Program-made: the position numbers and the translations under genes | The notes under the pieces: generated by a model | Databases searched by the model: none | Told to the model about the DNA's origin: nothing | Seen by the model: only the letters and a program-made list of their open reading frames with translations | Source of the DNA: Phytomonospora sp040655735 | GTDB taxonomy: Bacteria; Actinomycetota; Actinomycetes; Mycobacteriales; Micromonosporaceae | Direction of reading: 5' to 3' | Assembly: GCF_040655735.1 (NCBI RefSeq) | Contig: NZ_JBFAKK010000003.1 | Location: forward strand, 248,001-312,000 | DNA: 64,000 nucleotides | Shown here: positions 16,436 to 27,475 of the stretch, one piece after another | Position numbering within the stretch: position 1 is the first letter of the stretch | Layout of the letters: the number at the start of each line of letters is the position of its first letter

Positions 16436-16498
16436 TTATGCTCCAGGTTCAGGCCTCTGACCTGTAGTTTTCGGCAATGTTTCCGTAGGGAGAACCAG

Positions 16499-16960
16499 AT
16501 GACGCTCACCCGGATCGACCACCTCGCGCTGGCCCGGGAGTACGCGGCCCTGCCCGAGTGGCCCGTACAGCCCCGCTTCGACCCCGATGAGCGCTGGTAC
16601 ACGCGCCTGGCCGCCGGGCCCGACCACGAGGCCTGGCTGCTCACCTGGCTGCCCGGGCAGGAGACCGAGCTGCACGACCACGGCGGCTCCGAGGGCGCCT
16701 TCCTGGTCGTGCGCGGCGTCCTCAACGAGCAGACGGTCGTCTCCTCGCGTGACGGCCTCTGGCTCGCCGATCGCGACTATGGTTCGGGTGTGGCCAGGAG
16801 ATTCGGCGCGAGGCACGTCCACCGCATCCGCAACACCGGCACGGTGCCCGCGATGAGCGTGCACGTCTACGGACCGGCCCTGAGCACGATGAACAAGTAC
16901 GAGATCGACAACGGCCGCCTGACGGTGACCGCGACCGACGTGGCGGGGGAGGCGTGGTGA
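16499..16960 (+). CDS. Type I cysteine dioxygenase
   Basis: The enzyme oxidises cysteine with O2 to cysteine sulfinate, using a mononuclear iron in a cupin barrel. The 153-residue length is normal for bacterial members. Iron ligands are H59 and H61 (LHDHGGSEGAF) and H108 (HVHRIRN); the following VHVYGP strand matches the family. GGAG lies 6 bases before the ATG. It is cotranscribed with a rhodanese gene (4-bp overlap) and divergent from rrf2, so cysteine availability probably controls it. It could also be a related thiol dioxygenase, but cysteine is the best guess. Confidence 0.9.
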   Translation: MTLTRIDHLALAREYAALPEWPVQPRFDPDERWYTRLAAGPDHEAWLLTWLPGQETELHDHGGSEGAFLVVRGVLNEQTVVSSRDGLWLADRDYGSGVARRFGARHVHRIRNTGTVPAMSVHVYGPALSTMNKYEIDNGRLTVTATDVAGEAW

Positions 16961-17385
16961 CCGCGCCAAAGGGTTCACGCGGCATCGACCGCATCCTCGC
17001 CGAGGCCCGCGCGCGTCTGCGCCGTCTCGGCCCGCACGAGACCTCCGTCGCCCAGCGCAACGGCGCCGTCCTCGTCGACATCCGCCCGCAGGCCCAGCGG
17101 GCGGCCAACGGCGAGATCCCCGGCGCGCTCGTCGTCGAGCGCAACGTCCTCGAATGGCGCTTCGACCCGCGCAGCGACGCCCGCCTGCCGATCGCCGACG
17201 ACTACGACCTGCGCGTCATCGTGTTCTGTCAGGAGGGCTACACGTCCTCGCTGGCGGCGGCGGCCCTCATCGACCTCGGACTGCACCGCACGACCGACCT
17301 CGACGGCGGCTTCGCGGCCTGGCTCGCGGCGGGCCTGCCGATCGCCGGCACCGTCAGCGGGACCGTCGACCAGCTCGCGCACTGA
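16957..17385 (+). CDS. Rhodanese-like sulfurtransferase
   Basis: The 142-residue, single-domain rhodanese has catalytic Cys91 in VFCQEGYTSSLAA, a six-residue active-site loop as in sulfur-transferring members. Upstream, VLVDIRPQAQRAANGEIPGALVVERNVLEWR is the usual CH2 A motif with an Arg/Asp pair. GTG 16957 overlaps the dioxygenase stop (GTGA); GTG 16954 is equally possible. It may process sulfane sulfur produced during cysteine breakdown, a role inferred from the neighbouring gene. Confidence 0.88.
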   Translation: MTAPKGSRGIDRILAEARARLRRLGPHETSVAQRNGAVLVDIRPQAQRAANGEIPGALVVERNVLEWRFDPRSDARLPIADDYDLRVIVFCQEGYTSSLAAAALIDLGLHRTTDLDGGFAAWLAAGLPIAGTVSGTVDQLAH

Positions 17386-17434
17386 CATCGGCGTTCGGGT
17401 GCGGCCGGGTGATCGTTTCCGGTAAGACGGGGGT

Positions 17435-18466
17435 ATGAAGGCATTTCAGCTGCTGGAACCCGGTGTCGCCGAACTCGTCGACGTCGAGGTCCCCGAGCCC
17501 GGACCGGGGGAGGTCCTGCTCAAGGTCGCCGGCGCCGGCGTGTGCCACTCCGACCTGCACATCCTGCACGCCGACGCGTGGCAGCCGCTGCCCATGACCA
17601 TCGGGCACGAGGTGAGCGGGCACGTCGCCGCCGTCGGGACCGGTGTGACCGGCTGGGACGAGGGGGCCGGCGCGCTGGCGTACCTGTGCTGGGGCTGCGG
17701 GAAGTGCCGCACCTGCGCGGCCGGTTTCGAGAACTACTGCGAGGCCTTCGGCCGGGGCATCGTCCCGGGCCCGGGCCTGGGCTACCAGGGCTGCATGGCC
17801 GAGTACGTCCTCGTGCTCGCACGCTTCCTGGTGCCCCTCGGCGACCTCGACCCGGTCGACGCCGCGCCTCTCACCGACGCCGGGCTCACGCCGTACCACG
17901 CGGTGAACATGGCCCGGGAGGCTCTCGTCGCCAAGTCCACCGCCGTCGTCATCGGTGTCGGCGGCCTCGGCCACATGGGCGTGCAGATCCTGGCCGCCAC
18001 GACCGGCGCGCGCGTCATCGCCGTCGACCTCGACAAGGCCAAGCTCGCCCACGCCGCCGAGCTCGGCGCGGCCGAGACCGTCGTGTCCGACGAGCGGGCC
18101 GCCGCCCGGATCCTCGACCTCACCCACGGCCGCGGCGCCGAGGCGGTCTTCGACTTCGTCGGCGCGCAACCGACCCTCGGCCTCGCCGCCTCGGTCATCG
18201 CCCCGCACGGCCGCATCGTCGTGGTCGGGCTCGGCGAGGGCACGCTGCCGTTCACCGCGACAAGTCCGCCGGCCGCCCTGCCCTGGGGCGCCGGGGTCGT
18301 CAAGCCTTACGGCGGAACGCGCGCCGACCTGCACGACGTCCTCGCCCTCGCCCAGCGCGGCGCCATCTCCGTGACGGTCGAGCGCCATCCGCTCGCCGAG
18401 GCGAAGGAGACCTTCGAACTGCTCCAGCTCGGCAAGGTCGCCGGGCGTGCGGTGCTGGTCCCCTAG
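17435..18466 (+). CDS. Zinc-dependent medium-chain alcohol dehydrogenase
   Basis: The 343-residue NAD(P)-dependent dehydrogenase has catalytic zinc ligands C37 (GVCHSDLH) and H58/E59 (GHEVSG). The structural zinc cluster is C85, C88, C91, C94 and C102 (CWGCGKCRTC with a later Cys); four of these normally bind. A Rossmann motif reads VIGVGGLGHMGVQ. It closely fits AdhA/AdhP-type primary alcohol dehydrogenases. It is in its own unit after the rhodanese gene (49-bp gap), ending in a hairpin. The substrate is unknown; aliphatic alcohols or aldehydes are likely. Confidence 0.9.
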   Translation: MKAFQLLEPGVAELVDVEVPEPGPGEVLLKVAGAGVCHSDLHILHADAWQPLPMTIGHEVSGHVAAVGTGVTGWDEGAGALAYLCWGCGKCRTCAAGFENYCEAFGRGIVPGPGLGYQGCMAEYVLVLARFLVPLGDLDPVDAAPLTDAGLTPYHAVNMAREALVAKSTAVVIGVGGLGHMGVQILAATTGARVIAVDLDKAKLAHAAELGAAETVVSDERAAARILDLTHGRGAEAVFDFVGAQPTLGLAASVIAPHGRIVVVGLGEGTLPFTATSPPAALPWGAGVVKPYGGTRADLHDVLALAQRGAISVTVERHPLAEAKETFELLQLGKVAGRAVLVP

Positions 18467-18497
18467 GGCGTGTCCGGTGGGATCACCGGACCCGCCC
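18466..18497 (+). terminator. Hairpin terminator after the alcohol dehydrogenase gene
   Basis: A 14-bp stem with one mismatch (18466-18479 with 18484-18497) and a GATC-containing 4-base loop begins at the stop codon. The stem core GTCCGGTG also occurs in the terminator at 14113-14164. Confidence 0.8.
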
Positions 18498-18580
18498 TGA
18501 ACCGGTCAGGAATCGAGAAGCGCCGGCCGTCGGCGCGCACATAGCCTGGTCAACGTAGCGAAACGACTTCGGGAGCGATC

Positions 18581-18937
18581 ATGAGCGACTCGTCAACGCA
18601 GGGCGTCAAGACCATCCTGCACCCCGTCACCGACCTGGCCGAGGCCAAGCGGGTCTACACCGCGCTGCTCGGCACCGCGCCGATGGCCGACGACACCTAC
18701 TACGTCGGCTACGAGGTCGAGGGGCAGCACATCGGGCTCGTCCCCGGCGGCGCCCAGCAGGGCATGGCCGGGCCGGTCGCCTACTGGCAGGTCGCCGACA
18801 TCGAGGCGAAGCTCGCCGAGGTGACCGCCGCCGGCGGCACCGTCAAGGACGCCCCGCGCGACGTCGGCGGCGGGCGGCTCGTGGCCACGTTCACCGACCC
18901 CGATGGCAACGTCCTGGGAGTCCTTCAGGACAGTTGA
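18581..18937 (+). CDS. VOC-superfamily (glyoxalase/bleomycin-resistance fold) protein
   Basis: The 118-residue protein has paired beta-alpha-beta-beta-beta modules (ILHPVTDLAEAKRVYTALLG, then AYWQVADIEAKLAEVTAAGGTVKDAPRDVGGGRLVATFTDPDGNVLGV). Possible metal ligands are the His in HPVTD and acidic residues late in each module. The reaction is unknown. It immediately precedes a UvrA2-type gene, and another VOC gene follows that one in the opposite orientation. Confidence 0.82.
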   Translation: MSDSSTQGVKTILHPVTDLAEAKRVYTALLGTAPMADDTYYVGYEVEGQHIGLVPGGAQQGMAGPVAYWQVADIEAKLAEVTAAGGTVKDAPRDVGGGRLVATFTDPDGNVLGVLQDS

Positions 18938-19070
18938 GGCCCGCCGATCGGGGGGACAGCGCGCCGGTGCAGGGGATCGGACGCGTCGCGCGAAGCTGGT
19001 TGAATCGAGCGAGGCGACGCCGGCGGAGACCGTGCCGGCGGCCCGCCCGACGGATGGAGACGAAGAACGC

Positions 19071-21455
<2,385 letters not shown>

Positions 21456-21472
21456 GCGACCGAGAGACTGAG

Positions 21473-21505
21473 CGGCGGCACGGGCCGGGACGGTCCGTGC
21501 CGCCG
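21473..21505. terminator. Bidirectional hairpin between the uvrA2-type gene and the VOC gene
   Basis: CGGCGGCACGG (21473-21483) pairs perfectly with CCGTGCCGCCG (21495-21505) around an 11-base loop, in the 56-bp gap between convergent stops. Confidence 0.8.
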
Positions 21506-21511
21506 AGCGCT

Positions 21512-21922
21512 TCAGCGCCGCTCGCGGATGCGGATCAGGTTGCCCGCCGGGTCCCGGAACGCGCAGTCGCGGATGCCGCCGGCCCGCTCGGCCGGTTCCT
21601 GGACGACCTCGGCGCCGCCGTCGCGGACGCGCGCGAAGGCCTCGTCGAGGTCGGAGGTGGCCAAGGTGACCCCGGCGTAGACGCCCTTGGCCATCAGTGC
21701 GGCGATCGTGCCGCTCTCCTCATCGGTGATGCCCGGGTCGGTCACCGCCGGGGTCAGCACGATGGAGATGCCGGGCTGCCCGACGGGGCCGACGTTGATC
21801 CAGCGCATCCCCTGGTAGCCGACGTCGTCGCGGACCTCGAAGCCGAGGACGTCGCGGTAGAACGCCAGGGACCGCTCCGGGTCGTTGTGCGGGAGAAAGC
21901 TCGACTGAATGGTGACGTCCAT
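21512..21922 (-). CDS. VOC-superfamily protein
   Basis: The 136-residue glyoxalase/bleomycin-resistance-fold protein starts MDVTIQSSFLPHNDPERSLAFYRDVLGFEVRDD and ends with CAFRDPAGNLIRIRE, the classic last strand. The layout fits an extradiol-dioxygenase or glyoxalase-like relative. No substrate is evident. It is convergent with the UvrA2-type gene and separated by 75 bp from the LAL regulator gene upstream on the same strand. Confidence 0.85.
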   Translation of the reverse strand: MDVTIQSSFLPHNDPERSLAFYRDVLGFEVRDDVGYQGMRWINVGPVGQPGISIVLTPAVTDPGITDEESGTIAALMAKGVYAGVTLATSDLDEAFARVRDGGAEVVQEPAERAGGIRDCAFRDPAGNLIRIRERR

Positions 21923-21997
21923 GCGACCACGCTAGCCGCGGGCACGGCCCTGGGGCTTCTCGATTCCGGATCCGCGCGCCTCGGACTCGCGCGCCCC

Positions 21998-24622
21998 TCA
22001 GGTCGCCGGGAGTTTCGCCGCCGAGGACAGGTCGACCCCGCGCAGCTGGCCGCGCGCCGAGACGCCGACCTTCGTGAACACCTTCGCCAGGTGATAGCCG
22101 ACCGTGCGCGGGCTGAGGAACAGCCTGGCCCCGATCTCGCGGTTGCTGAGCCCGCGCGCGGCCAGCGCCGCCACCGTCAGCTCCCGGGAGGTGAGGCCGG
22201 CCGCGGCCGTCGCCGCTCGTGGAACGGCGTCGCCGCAGGCGCGCAGCTCGTCGCGCGCGCTCGTCGCCCACGGGACGGCGCCCAGTTCGTCGAAGAGCCT
22301 CGCCGCCCGCCGCAGCGGCTCACGGGCGTCACGGGGGCGACGGGCTCGTCGCAGCCACCGCCCGTAGGCGAGCGCCGCGCGGGCCAGCTCGTACGGCCGC
22401 TCGGCACCGTCCAGAAGAGACAGTGCGTGCAGGAAGCGCCGCTCGGGCTCGCAACCCGAGAGCGCCAGGGCCAGCTCGACGGTCCACTCCGGACCGTCGA
22501 CGCCCGGCTCGGGGGCGGGCGCCGAACCGCACCGGACGGCCGCCTCGACGGCGTCGGGCAGCGACTCCGCCCGCACCGCGCGGTGACCGCGATCGTCGCG
22601 GCCCGAACCGATCGCGGCGAGCAGTTCGACGGGACGGGCGGCGTCGCCGCGCAACGCCGCCGCCCGCCCCGACGCCCAGGTCGCCCGCGCCGCCGCGAGA
22701 CGGTTGCCGTGCGCGCGGGCGAGATCCAGTGCCCGCGACGCGCAGCGCTCGGCCTCGGCGAGCTCGCCCCGGTCGGCGTGCAGGAGCGCCAGGAGGGCCA
22801 GCAGGTCCGCCTCGGTGACGGGCTGGCCGGAGTCGCGGGCCAGCGCGAGTCCTTCGCGGGCGTGTTCGAGGGCCTCGGTCCACATGCCGAGCCGGTGTTC
22901 GAGTTCGGCGAGCCAGAGGGTCGGTGTGGCGCAGAGTGCGAGCATGCCGGTGGCGCGCATCTGTTCGCAGGCGGTCAGGGCGAACTCGCGGGCCCGGCGC
23001 GGGTCGGAGCTGCCGCGGCCGATGGCCAGCGGGAAGATCCAGCGGTGCGCGCCGGAGCGGGCGATGGTGGCCGGCGCGGCGTCGTGGACGGCCCAGGGGT
23101 CGGCGGCGCTCGCGTCGAAGCGGCCGGTGGCGGCCGTGGCGAGCCAGCGTCCGTAGCGGCGATAGGCGGGGTCGGGATGGGTCTCGGCGACGCCGGTGGC
23201 GGCGGCGACGGCCTCGTCGCGCATGTCGGCGTGGAGGGCGGCGTCGACGGCCATGAAGGACAGCTCGGCGGCCTGGTCGAGGTGCCCGTGGCGGCGCAGG
23301 TTCGCCGCGCCCCGGACGAGTTCGGCGTAAGCGGTGGCGCGGTGGCCGCTGTGGAGGTCGATGAGCCCGCGCAGCCGGATGAGCTCGACGCCGCCGGCCC
23401 CGGCGCGTTCGGCCGACTCGACCAGGGAGCGGGCGAGCGTGGGGTGGCCCGACTTCCAGGCGGTGTGCGCGGCGTGCGCGATCCGGCGGGCCCGGTCGGC
23501 GGGGCGGGTGGACAGGCGGGCGGCGTGCAGGAGCGCCGAGGTGGTCGCGGCCATGCTGCCGCGTCCGCCGTCGGCGCGGGCGTCGCGTTCGAGGGCGGCG
23601 GCGAGGTTCTCGTCGGGGCGCTCGGTGGCCAGCGCGCGGTGCCTGCGGGCCCGCACGTGTTCGTCCACTTCGGACACCGCGGCTGCCAGGGCCGCGTGCG
23701 CCGCGCGGCGGTCGGGGCCGGTGGCCGCGTGGTAGGCGACCGAGCGGGCCAGCGGGTGCTCGAACTCGCCGGGGACCTCGGGCAGGCCGAGCTGTTCCCT
23801 GGCGGCCGCGATGATCTCGGCGCGGCCGGTGTCGTCGGCGGCGGCGACGAGCAGCGAGCGCCGCTCGGGTTCGGGCAGGGCGTCGAAGCGGTCGCGGAAG
23901 ACTCTGCGCAGCACGTCGTCGACGGGGACCGAGCCGGTGAGCAGTGCGTCGGCGGTCAGCCGCGAGGGATCGGCGGCGGCGAGGCGGGTGAGGGCGAGCG
24001 GGTTGCCGCGCGCGGTGTCGAGGAGCAGTTCGAGGGTGCCGGCGTCCGCCACGTCACCGATGAGGGCGGCGGCCTCGTCCCGGTCGAGACCGGTCAGGCG
24101 CAGTTCGGGGAGGTCGTGGGTGTCGACCGCCCGGCGGCCGGGATCGCGGACGGCCATGAGGATCCCGAGCGAGGTGCCGGTCAGCCGCCGGGCGCAGAAC
24201 AGCAGGACGGCCAGGCTCGCGCGGTCGAGGTGCTGGGCGTCGTCGGCGACGATCAGCAGCGGTTCGCGCTCGGCGGCCGTCGTGAGCAGTTCGTGCGCCG
24301 CCGCGCACACGCGCAGGTCGGTCGCCGGACCGTCTCCGTCGAGGGCCGCCCGCAGGGCCTCGGCCCGGTTGCGGGGCAGCGAGTCCACTTCGGACCGCAG
24401 TGGGGTGAGGAGCCGGTGCAGGCCGCTGAAGGCGAGTTCCACCTCCGACTCGACCCCGCGCACGCGAAGCACGCGCGGCACGTCCTCGACCGCCCGGTCG
24501 ATCAGCGTCGTCTTGCCGATCCCCGCCTCGCCCCTGACGACGAGAACCCCGCCTTGTCCGCCCCTGGTCGCCGTGACCACCTCGGCGAGCGCGTTCCGCT
24601 CGAGGTCTCGTCCGTAACCCAT
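21998..24622 (-). CDS. LuxR-family regulator, large ATP-binding (LAL) type
   Basis: The 874-residue protein has an N-terminal AAA/STAND ATPase with Walker A GEAGIGKTT (31-39) and Walker B LLIVADDAQHLD. A long helical middle region rich in TPR-like segments follows (SFMAVDAALHADMRDEAVAA, TEADLLALLALLHADRGELAEAERC). The C-terminal LuxR helix-turn-helix reads LTSRELTVAALAARGLSNREIGARLFLSPRTVGYHL. LAL proteins are ATP-dependent activators, often of sugar or secondary-metabolite genes. It is divergent from the Tat-signal SDR gene with a 92-bp gap, which is its most likely target. No binding site was identified. Confidence 0.9.
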   Translation of the reverse strand: MGYGRDLERNALAEVVTATRGGQGGVLVVRGEAGIGKTTLIDRAVEDVPRVLRVRGVESEVELAFSGLHRLLTPLRSEVDSLPRNRAEALRAALDGDGPATDLRVCAAAHELLTTAAEREPLLIVADDAQHLDRASLAVLLFCARRLTGTSLGILMAVRDPGRRAVDTHDLPELRLTGLDRDEAAALIGDVADAGTLELLLDTARGNPLALTRLAAADPSRLTADALLTGSVPVDDVLRRVFRDRFDALPEPERRSLLVAAADDTGRAEIIAAAREQLGLPEVPGEFEHPLARSVAYHAATGPDRRAAHAALAAAVSEVDEHVRARRHRALATERPDENLAAALERDARADGGRGSMAATTSALLHAARLSTRPADRARRIAHAAHTAWKSGHPTLARSLVESAERAGAGGVELIRLRGLIDLHSGHRATAYAELVRGAANLRRHGHLDQAAELSFMAVDAALHADMRDEAVAAATGVAETHPDPAYRRYGRWLATAATGRFDASAADPWAVHDAAPATIARSGAHRWIFPLAIGRGSSDPRRAREFALTACEQMRATGMLALCATPTLWLAELEHRLGMWTEALEHAREGLALARDSGQPVTEADLLALLALLHADRGELAEAERCASRALDLARAHGNRLAAARATWASGRAAALRGDAARPVELLAAIGSGRDDRGHRAVRAESLPDAVEAAVRCGSAPAPEPGVDGPEWTVELALALSGCEPERRFLHALSLLDGAERPYELARAALAYGRWLRRARRPRDAREPLRRAARLFDELGAVPWATSARDELRACGDAVPRAATAAAGLTSRELTVAALAARGLSNREIGARLFLSPRTVGYHLAKVFTKVGVSARGQLRGVDLSSAAKLPAT

Positions 24623-24714
24623 GCGCCGAAGCTAGGCGAGAGGCACTGAGAGGCGGCTGAGACCGGTCACCGTGACAGATGGCGGACGGTGCCGGCCCGG
24701 ACAGGCTTCGGGGT

Positions 24715-25725
24715 ATGACGAACACCGATGACAAGCACGACAAGGCACTCGACGGCGAAGCGGTCGACGGTCCGCCGGCACCGGAGGCCGCACCGCCCGG
24801 GGAGAAGACGCACAGCCGCACGCGACGGCGTGTCCTGGCCGGCGCGGTCGGCGCCGGAGTGGGCCTGACGGCCGGCGCGATCGGGGCGGCGGCGGCCCTG
24901 CAGGGCGCCGGGACGCCACCGGTCGTCGAGCCCGGGGCGGCCCGGCGCTTCGAAGGGAAGGTCGTGCTCATCACCGGCGCCACGTCGGGGATCGGCCGGG
25001 CCGCCGCGAAGCTCTTCGCCGACGAGGGCGCCCGCGTCTCCTTCTGCGGCAGGCGCGAGGAGCTCGGCCGCGAGGTCGAGCGCGAGATCCGCGACGCCGG
25101 CGGTGAGGCGACCTACATCCGCGCCGACGTGCGCGTCGAGGAGGACGTGCGCGCCTTCGTCGAGCAGACCGTCGCCGTCCACGGCGGCCTCGACGTGTGC
25201 TTCAACAACGCAGGGATCTCCATCGAGCGGCGCCTCCACGAGATGACGGCCGCCGAGTGGGACGACGTGGTCGGCACCGACCTGCGCGGAGTCTTCCTCT
25301 CCATGAAGTACCAGGTGCCCCACCTGATCGAGCGCGGCGGCGGCAGCATCGTGGTGACCTCCTCGTCCAACGCGATCGCCACCAGCGAGACCCGCTCGGC
25401 CTACGCCTCGGCCAAACGCGGCCTCATCGGCCTCGTCCAGGCCGCCGCGCACGACTACGCGGCCGACGGCATCCGCGTCAACGCGCTGGTCCCCGGCACG
25501 ACCAACACCGACTTCGTCCGCCGCCTCGCCGGCGCCGACGGCCTCCCCGACGAGGTGTGGGAGACCATGGCGACCGCTTTCGGCAAGGCCAGCATCCCCG
25601 GCCTGGCGCGAATGGCCACGCCCGAGGAGATCGCCGCCGGCGCGCTCCTGCTCGCCTCCGGCGACCTGCCCTACATGACCGGCAACCAGCTGGTCCTCGA
25701 CGGCGGCAAGACCGCGCGTCAGTGA
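24715..25725 (+). CDS. Short-chain dehydrogenase with N-terminal Tat-like signal
   Basis: The C-terminal ~255 residues are a classical SDR: cofactor motif TGATSGIG (87-94), NNAG, catalytic Ser in VVTSSSN, Y230 and K234 (YASAK), and the typical end GNQLVLDGGKT. The first ~80 residues are unusual for this family. An acidic leader is followed by RTRRR (36-39) and a 23-residue hydrophobic stretch (LAGAVGAGVGLTAGAIGAAAALQ), as in a twin-arginine signal or anchor. This suggests export of the folded, cofactor-bound enzyme or attachment to the membrane. It is divergent from the LAL regulator gene. The stop overlaps the convergent IclR gene by 7 bp. Confidence 0.85.
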   Translation: MTNTDDKHDKALDGEAVDGPPAPEAAPPGEKTHSRTRRRVLAGAVGAGVGLTAGAIGAAAALQGAGTPPVVEPGAARRFEGKVVLITGATSGIGRAAAKLFADEGARVSFCGRREELGREVEREIRDAGGEATYIRADVRVEEDVRAFVEQTVAVHGGLDVCFNNAGISIERRLHEMTAAEWDDVVGTDLRGVFLSMKYQVPHLIERGGGSIVVTSSSNAIATSETRSAYASAKRGLIGLVQAAAHDYAADGIRVNALVPGTTNTDFVRRLAGADGLPDEVWETMATAFGKASIPGLARMATPEEIAAGALLLASGDLPYMTGNQLVLDGGKTARQ

Positions 25726-26423
25726 CGAGCGAGGGCCTCCCCGGCGGCCGTCGCCGCCCGGCGCAGCGCCGCGACCGCCGCCCGGCCGATCGTGGTCCGG
25801 GCGGCGAGGCCGATCGCGCCCACCGCCCGCCCGTCCGGGCCCGGGATCGCGACGGCCGCCTCGGTCTGGCCTCGCCGCCACTCCTCACGGGTCACCGCGA
25901 CCTCTCCCGACCGGACCCGAGCGAGGCGTGCCGCGAGCAGGCCGGGCGCCACGACGGTGTGCGCGGTCAGGCGCACGGAAGCCGTCATGACGTCGGCGCG
26001 GAGCTCCTCCCTCGCGTACGCCAGCAGGACCAGCCCGGCCGCGCTGGCGTGCCACGGCAGCACCGAACCGTCGGCGACCAGTCCACCGCGCTCACCGACG
26101 ACCACGGCTCCGGCGCCGTCGGCGACGACCGCGTGCGACGCGTGGCCGGTCTCGGCGTGCAGCGCGGCCAGCGGCCCGGCCGCGGCGTCCCGCAGCCGCC
26201 GAGGGCACGGAGCACGCGTGCCCAGCGACCACAGCCGGGTCCCGACCCGGTAGGAGCCGTCGCCCTGGCGTTCGAGACCGCCCCAGGCCACCAGCTCGCG
26301 GACCAGTCGCAACGTCGTCGGCACGGGCAGGCCGGTGCGGCCTGCGATGTCGGTCAGCCGCAAGGACGGCGCTCCGTCCGCGAACGCGTCGAACACCGAA
26401 AGACTCCTCGCCACCACGGACAT
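25719..26423 (-). CDS. IclR-family transcriptional regulator
   Basis: The 234-residue protein has an N-terminal winged helix (SLRLTDIAGRTGLPVPTTLRLVRELVAWGGLERQGDGSYRVG) and the IclR effector domain (ETGHASHAVVADGAGAVVVGERGG, HASAAGLVLLAYA, AVAIPGPDGRAVGAIGLAA). It is divergent from a nitroreductase gene. A short perfect palindrome (26434-26448) lies 11 bp from its ATG, so autoregulation and control of the nitroreductase are likely. The effector, probably a small aromatic or organic acid by family habit, is unknown. Confidence 0.9.
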   Translation of the reverse strand: MSVVARSLSVFDAFADGAPSLRLTDIAGRTGLPVPTTLRLVRELVAWGGLERQGDGSYRVGTRLWSLGTRAPCPRRLRDAAAGPLAALHAETGHASHAVVADGAGAVVVGERGGLVADGSVLPWHASAAGLVLLAYAREELRADVMTASVRLTAHTVVAPGLLAARLARVRSGEVAVTREEWRRGQTEAAVAIPGPDGRAVGAIGLAARTTIGRAAVAALRRAATAAGEALARH

Positions 26424-26433
26424 GCGCCACGCC

Positions 26434-26448
26434 TTTCACCTCGTGAAA
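26434..26448. promoter_or_regulatory. Palindromic operator between the IclR and nitroreductase genes
   Basis: TTTCACCTCGTGAAA has perfect 6-bp arms around CTC. Its size and position in the 88-bp divergent gap match IclR-type operators. Confidence 0.65.
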
Positions 26449-26511
26449 CCGCTTCCTTGCCGATCAGTGCAACGTCCTACGACGCTGGTGCTTCCCGACG
26501 GAAGGATCACG

Positions 26512-27162
26512 ATGCGACTTCATCTCTCGGCCGAGGAGGTCCTGTCGACGACCAGGGCCGTGCGCAAGCGCCTGGACTTCGACCGGCCGGTTCCGCGCCA
26601 CCTCATCGAGGAGTGCGTCGACCTCGCCACCCAGGCGCCCACCGGACGCAACCGCCAGCGCTGGCACTTCATCGTCGTCACCGACCGCGCCCGCATCAAG
26701 GCGCTCGCCGGGATCTGGCGGCGCGCCACGTCCATCGCGCAGGGCGCGCCCCTGACCGAGCGCGACATCGAGCGGATGTACGCCGATCCACGGTCGATGG
26801 ACAAGGTCATGGACGGTTTCACGCACCTGTACGAGAACCTCCACCGTGTTCCCGCGATCGTCATTCCGGCGGTGGAGGGGCGCACCGACCGCGCCGACAT
26901 CACCGAGCAGGCGGGGACCTGGGGGTCGATTCTCCCGGCGGTGTGGAGCTTCATGCTCGCCGCGCGCGAGCGGGGACTCGGGACGGTGTGGACGACCGGG
27001 CAGGGGCCGCTGGAACGGGAGATGGCGCGGTTGCTGGGAGTACCCGGCCGCGAGGTCATGCTCGCGGCGTTCATCCCCCTGGCTTTCACGGTGGGAACGG
27101 AGTTCCGACCCGCCAAACGCGTTCCCCGCGACCAGGTCCTGCACTGGGACCGCTGGAAGTGA
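26512..27162 (+). CDS. Nitroreductase-family oxidoreductase
   Basis: ATG 26512 follows GGAAGGA; a longer frame reaching 26335 overlaps the IclR gene and is rejected. The 216-residue product fits FMN-dependent nitroreductases: STTRAVRKRLDFDRPVPRHLIEECVDLATQAPTGRNRQRWHFIVV carries the FMN-phosphate Arg/Lys and Ser/Asn contacts, and GSILPAVWSFMLAARERGLGTVWTT is the dimer helix. It probably reduces nitroaromatics, quinones or enones with NAD(P)H. Divergent transcription from the IclR gene suggests substrate-induced expression. Confidence 0.88.
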   Translation: MRLHLSAEEVLSTTRAVRKRLDFDRPVPRHLIEECVDLATQAPTGRNRQRWHFIVVTDRARIKALAGIWRRATSIAQGAPLTERDIERMYADPRSMDKVMDGFTHLYENLHRVPAIVIPAVEGRTDRADITEQAGTWGSILPAVWSFMLAARERGLGTVWTTGQGPLEREMARLLGVPGREVMLAAFIPLAFTVGTEFRPAKRVPRDQVLHWDRWK

Positions 27163-27249
27163 CGCGCCGGGAAACCTTTGTGGACGGACCGGCCGCCGAC
27201 AGCGCGTCCACACCGATTGAAGCGACCCGGAAGCGGGTATCGACGATGC

Positions 27250-27447
27250 ATGAATGTGGCAGCAGCAGTACTGACGGTCGCGCTCGGCGCGATCTTTACC
27301 TTCGTGGTCGACTGGAACGTCGGCGCCTTCGACCTCAGCATCGTCGGCCTGACCCTGATGGTCGGCGGCGTCATCTGGGCGCGCTACCTCCTCTCCGGCG
27401 AGAGTCACCGGCGCGCCGTTCGCCACTCCGCGCTCGGGCGCAAGTAG
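27250..27447 (+). CDS. Small membrane protein, hypothetical
   Basis: The 65-residue product starts MNVAAAVLTVALGAIFTF and has two hydrophobic segments separated by VDWNVGAFD, then a basic tail (SHRRAVRHSALGRK). This hairpin topology resembles DUF6458-like small actinobacterial membrane proteins, but the match is from memory and is weak. ATG 27250 has GAAGCGGG about 15 bases upstream, which is not ideal. Function unknown. Confidence 0.55.
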   Translation: MNVAAAVLTVALGAIFTFVVDWNVGAFDLSIVGLTLMVGGVIWARYLLSGESHRRAVRHSALGRK

Positions 27448-27475
27448 CGCGGTCGCCGACGGAGGGCTTCGGCGT

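Noticed and set aside
21497..24649. 1050-codon open frame on the plus strand
   Set aside because: It is the antisense shadow of the LAL regulator gene; its product is Gly/Ala/Arg-rich, with no domain. Long antisense frames are expected at this GC content.
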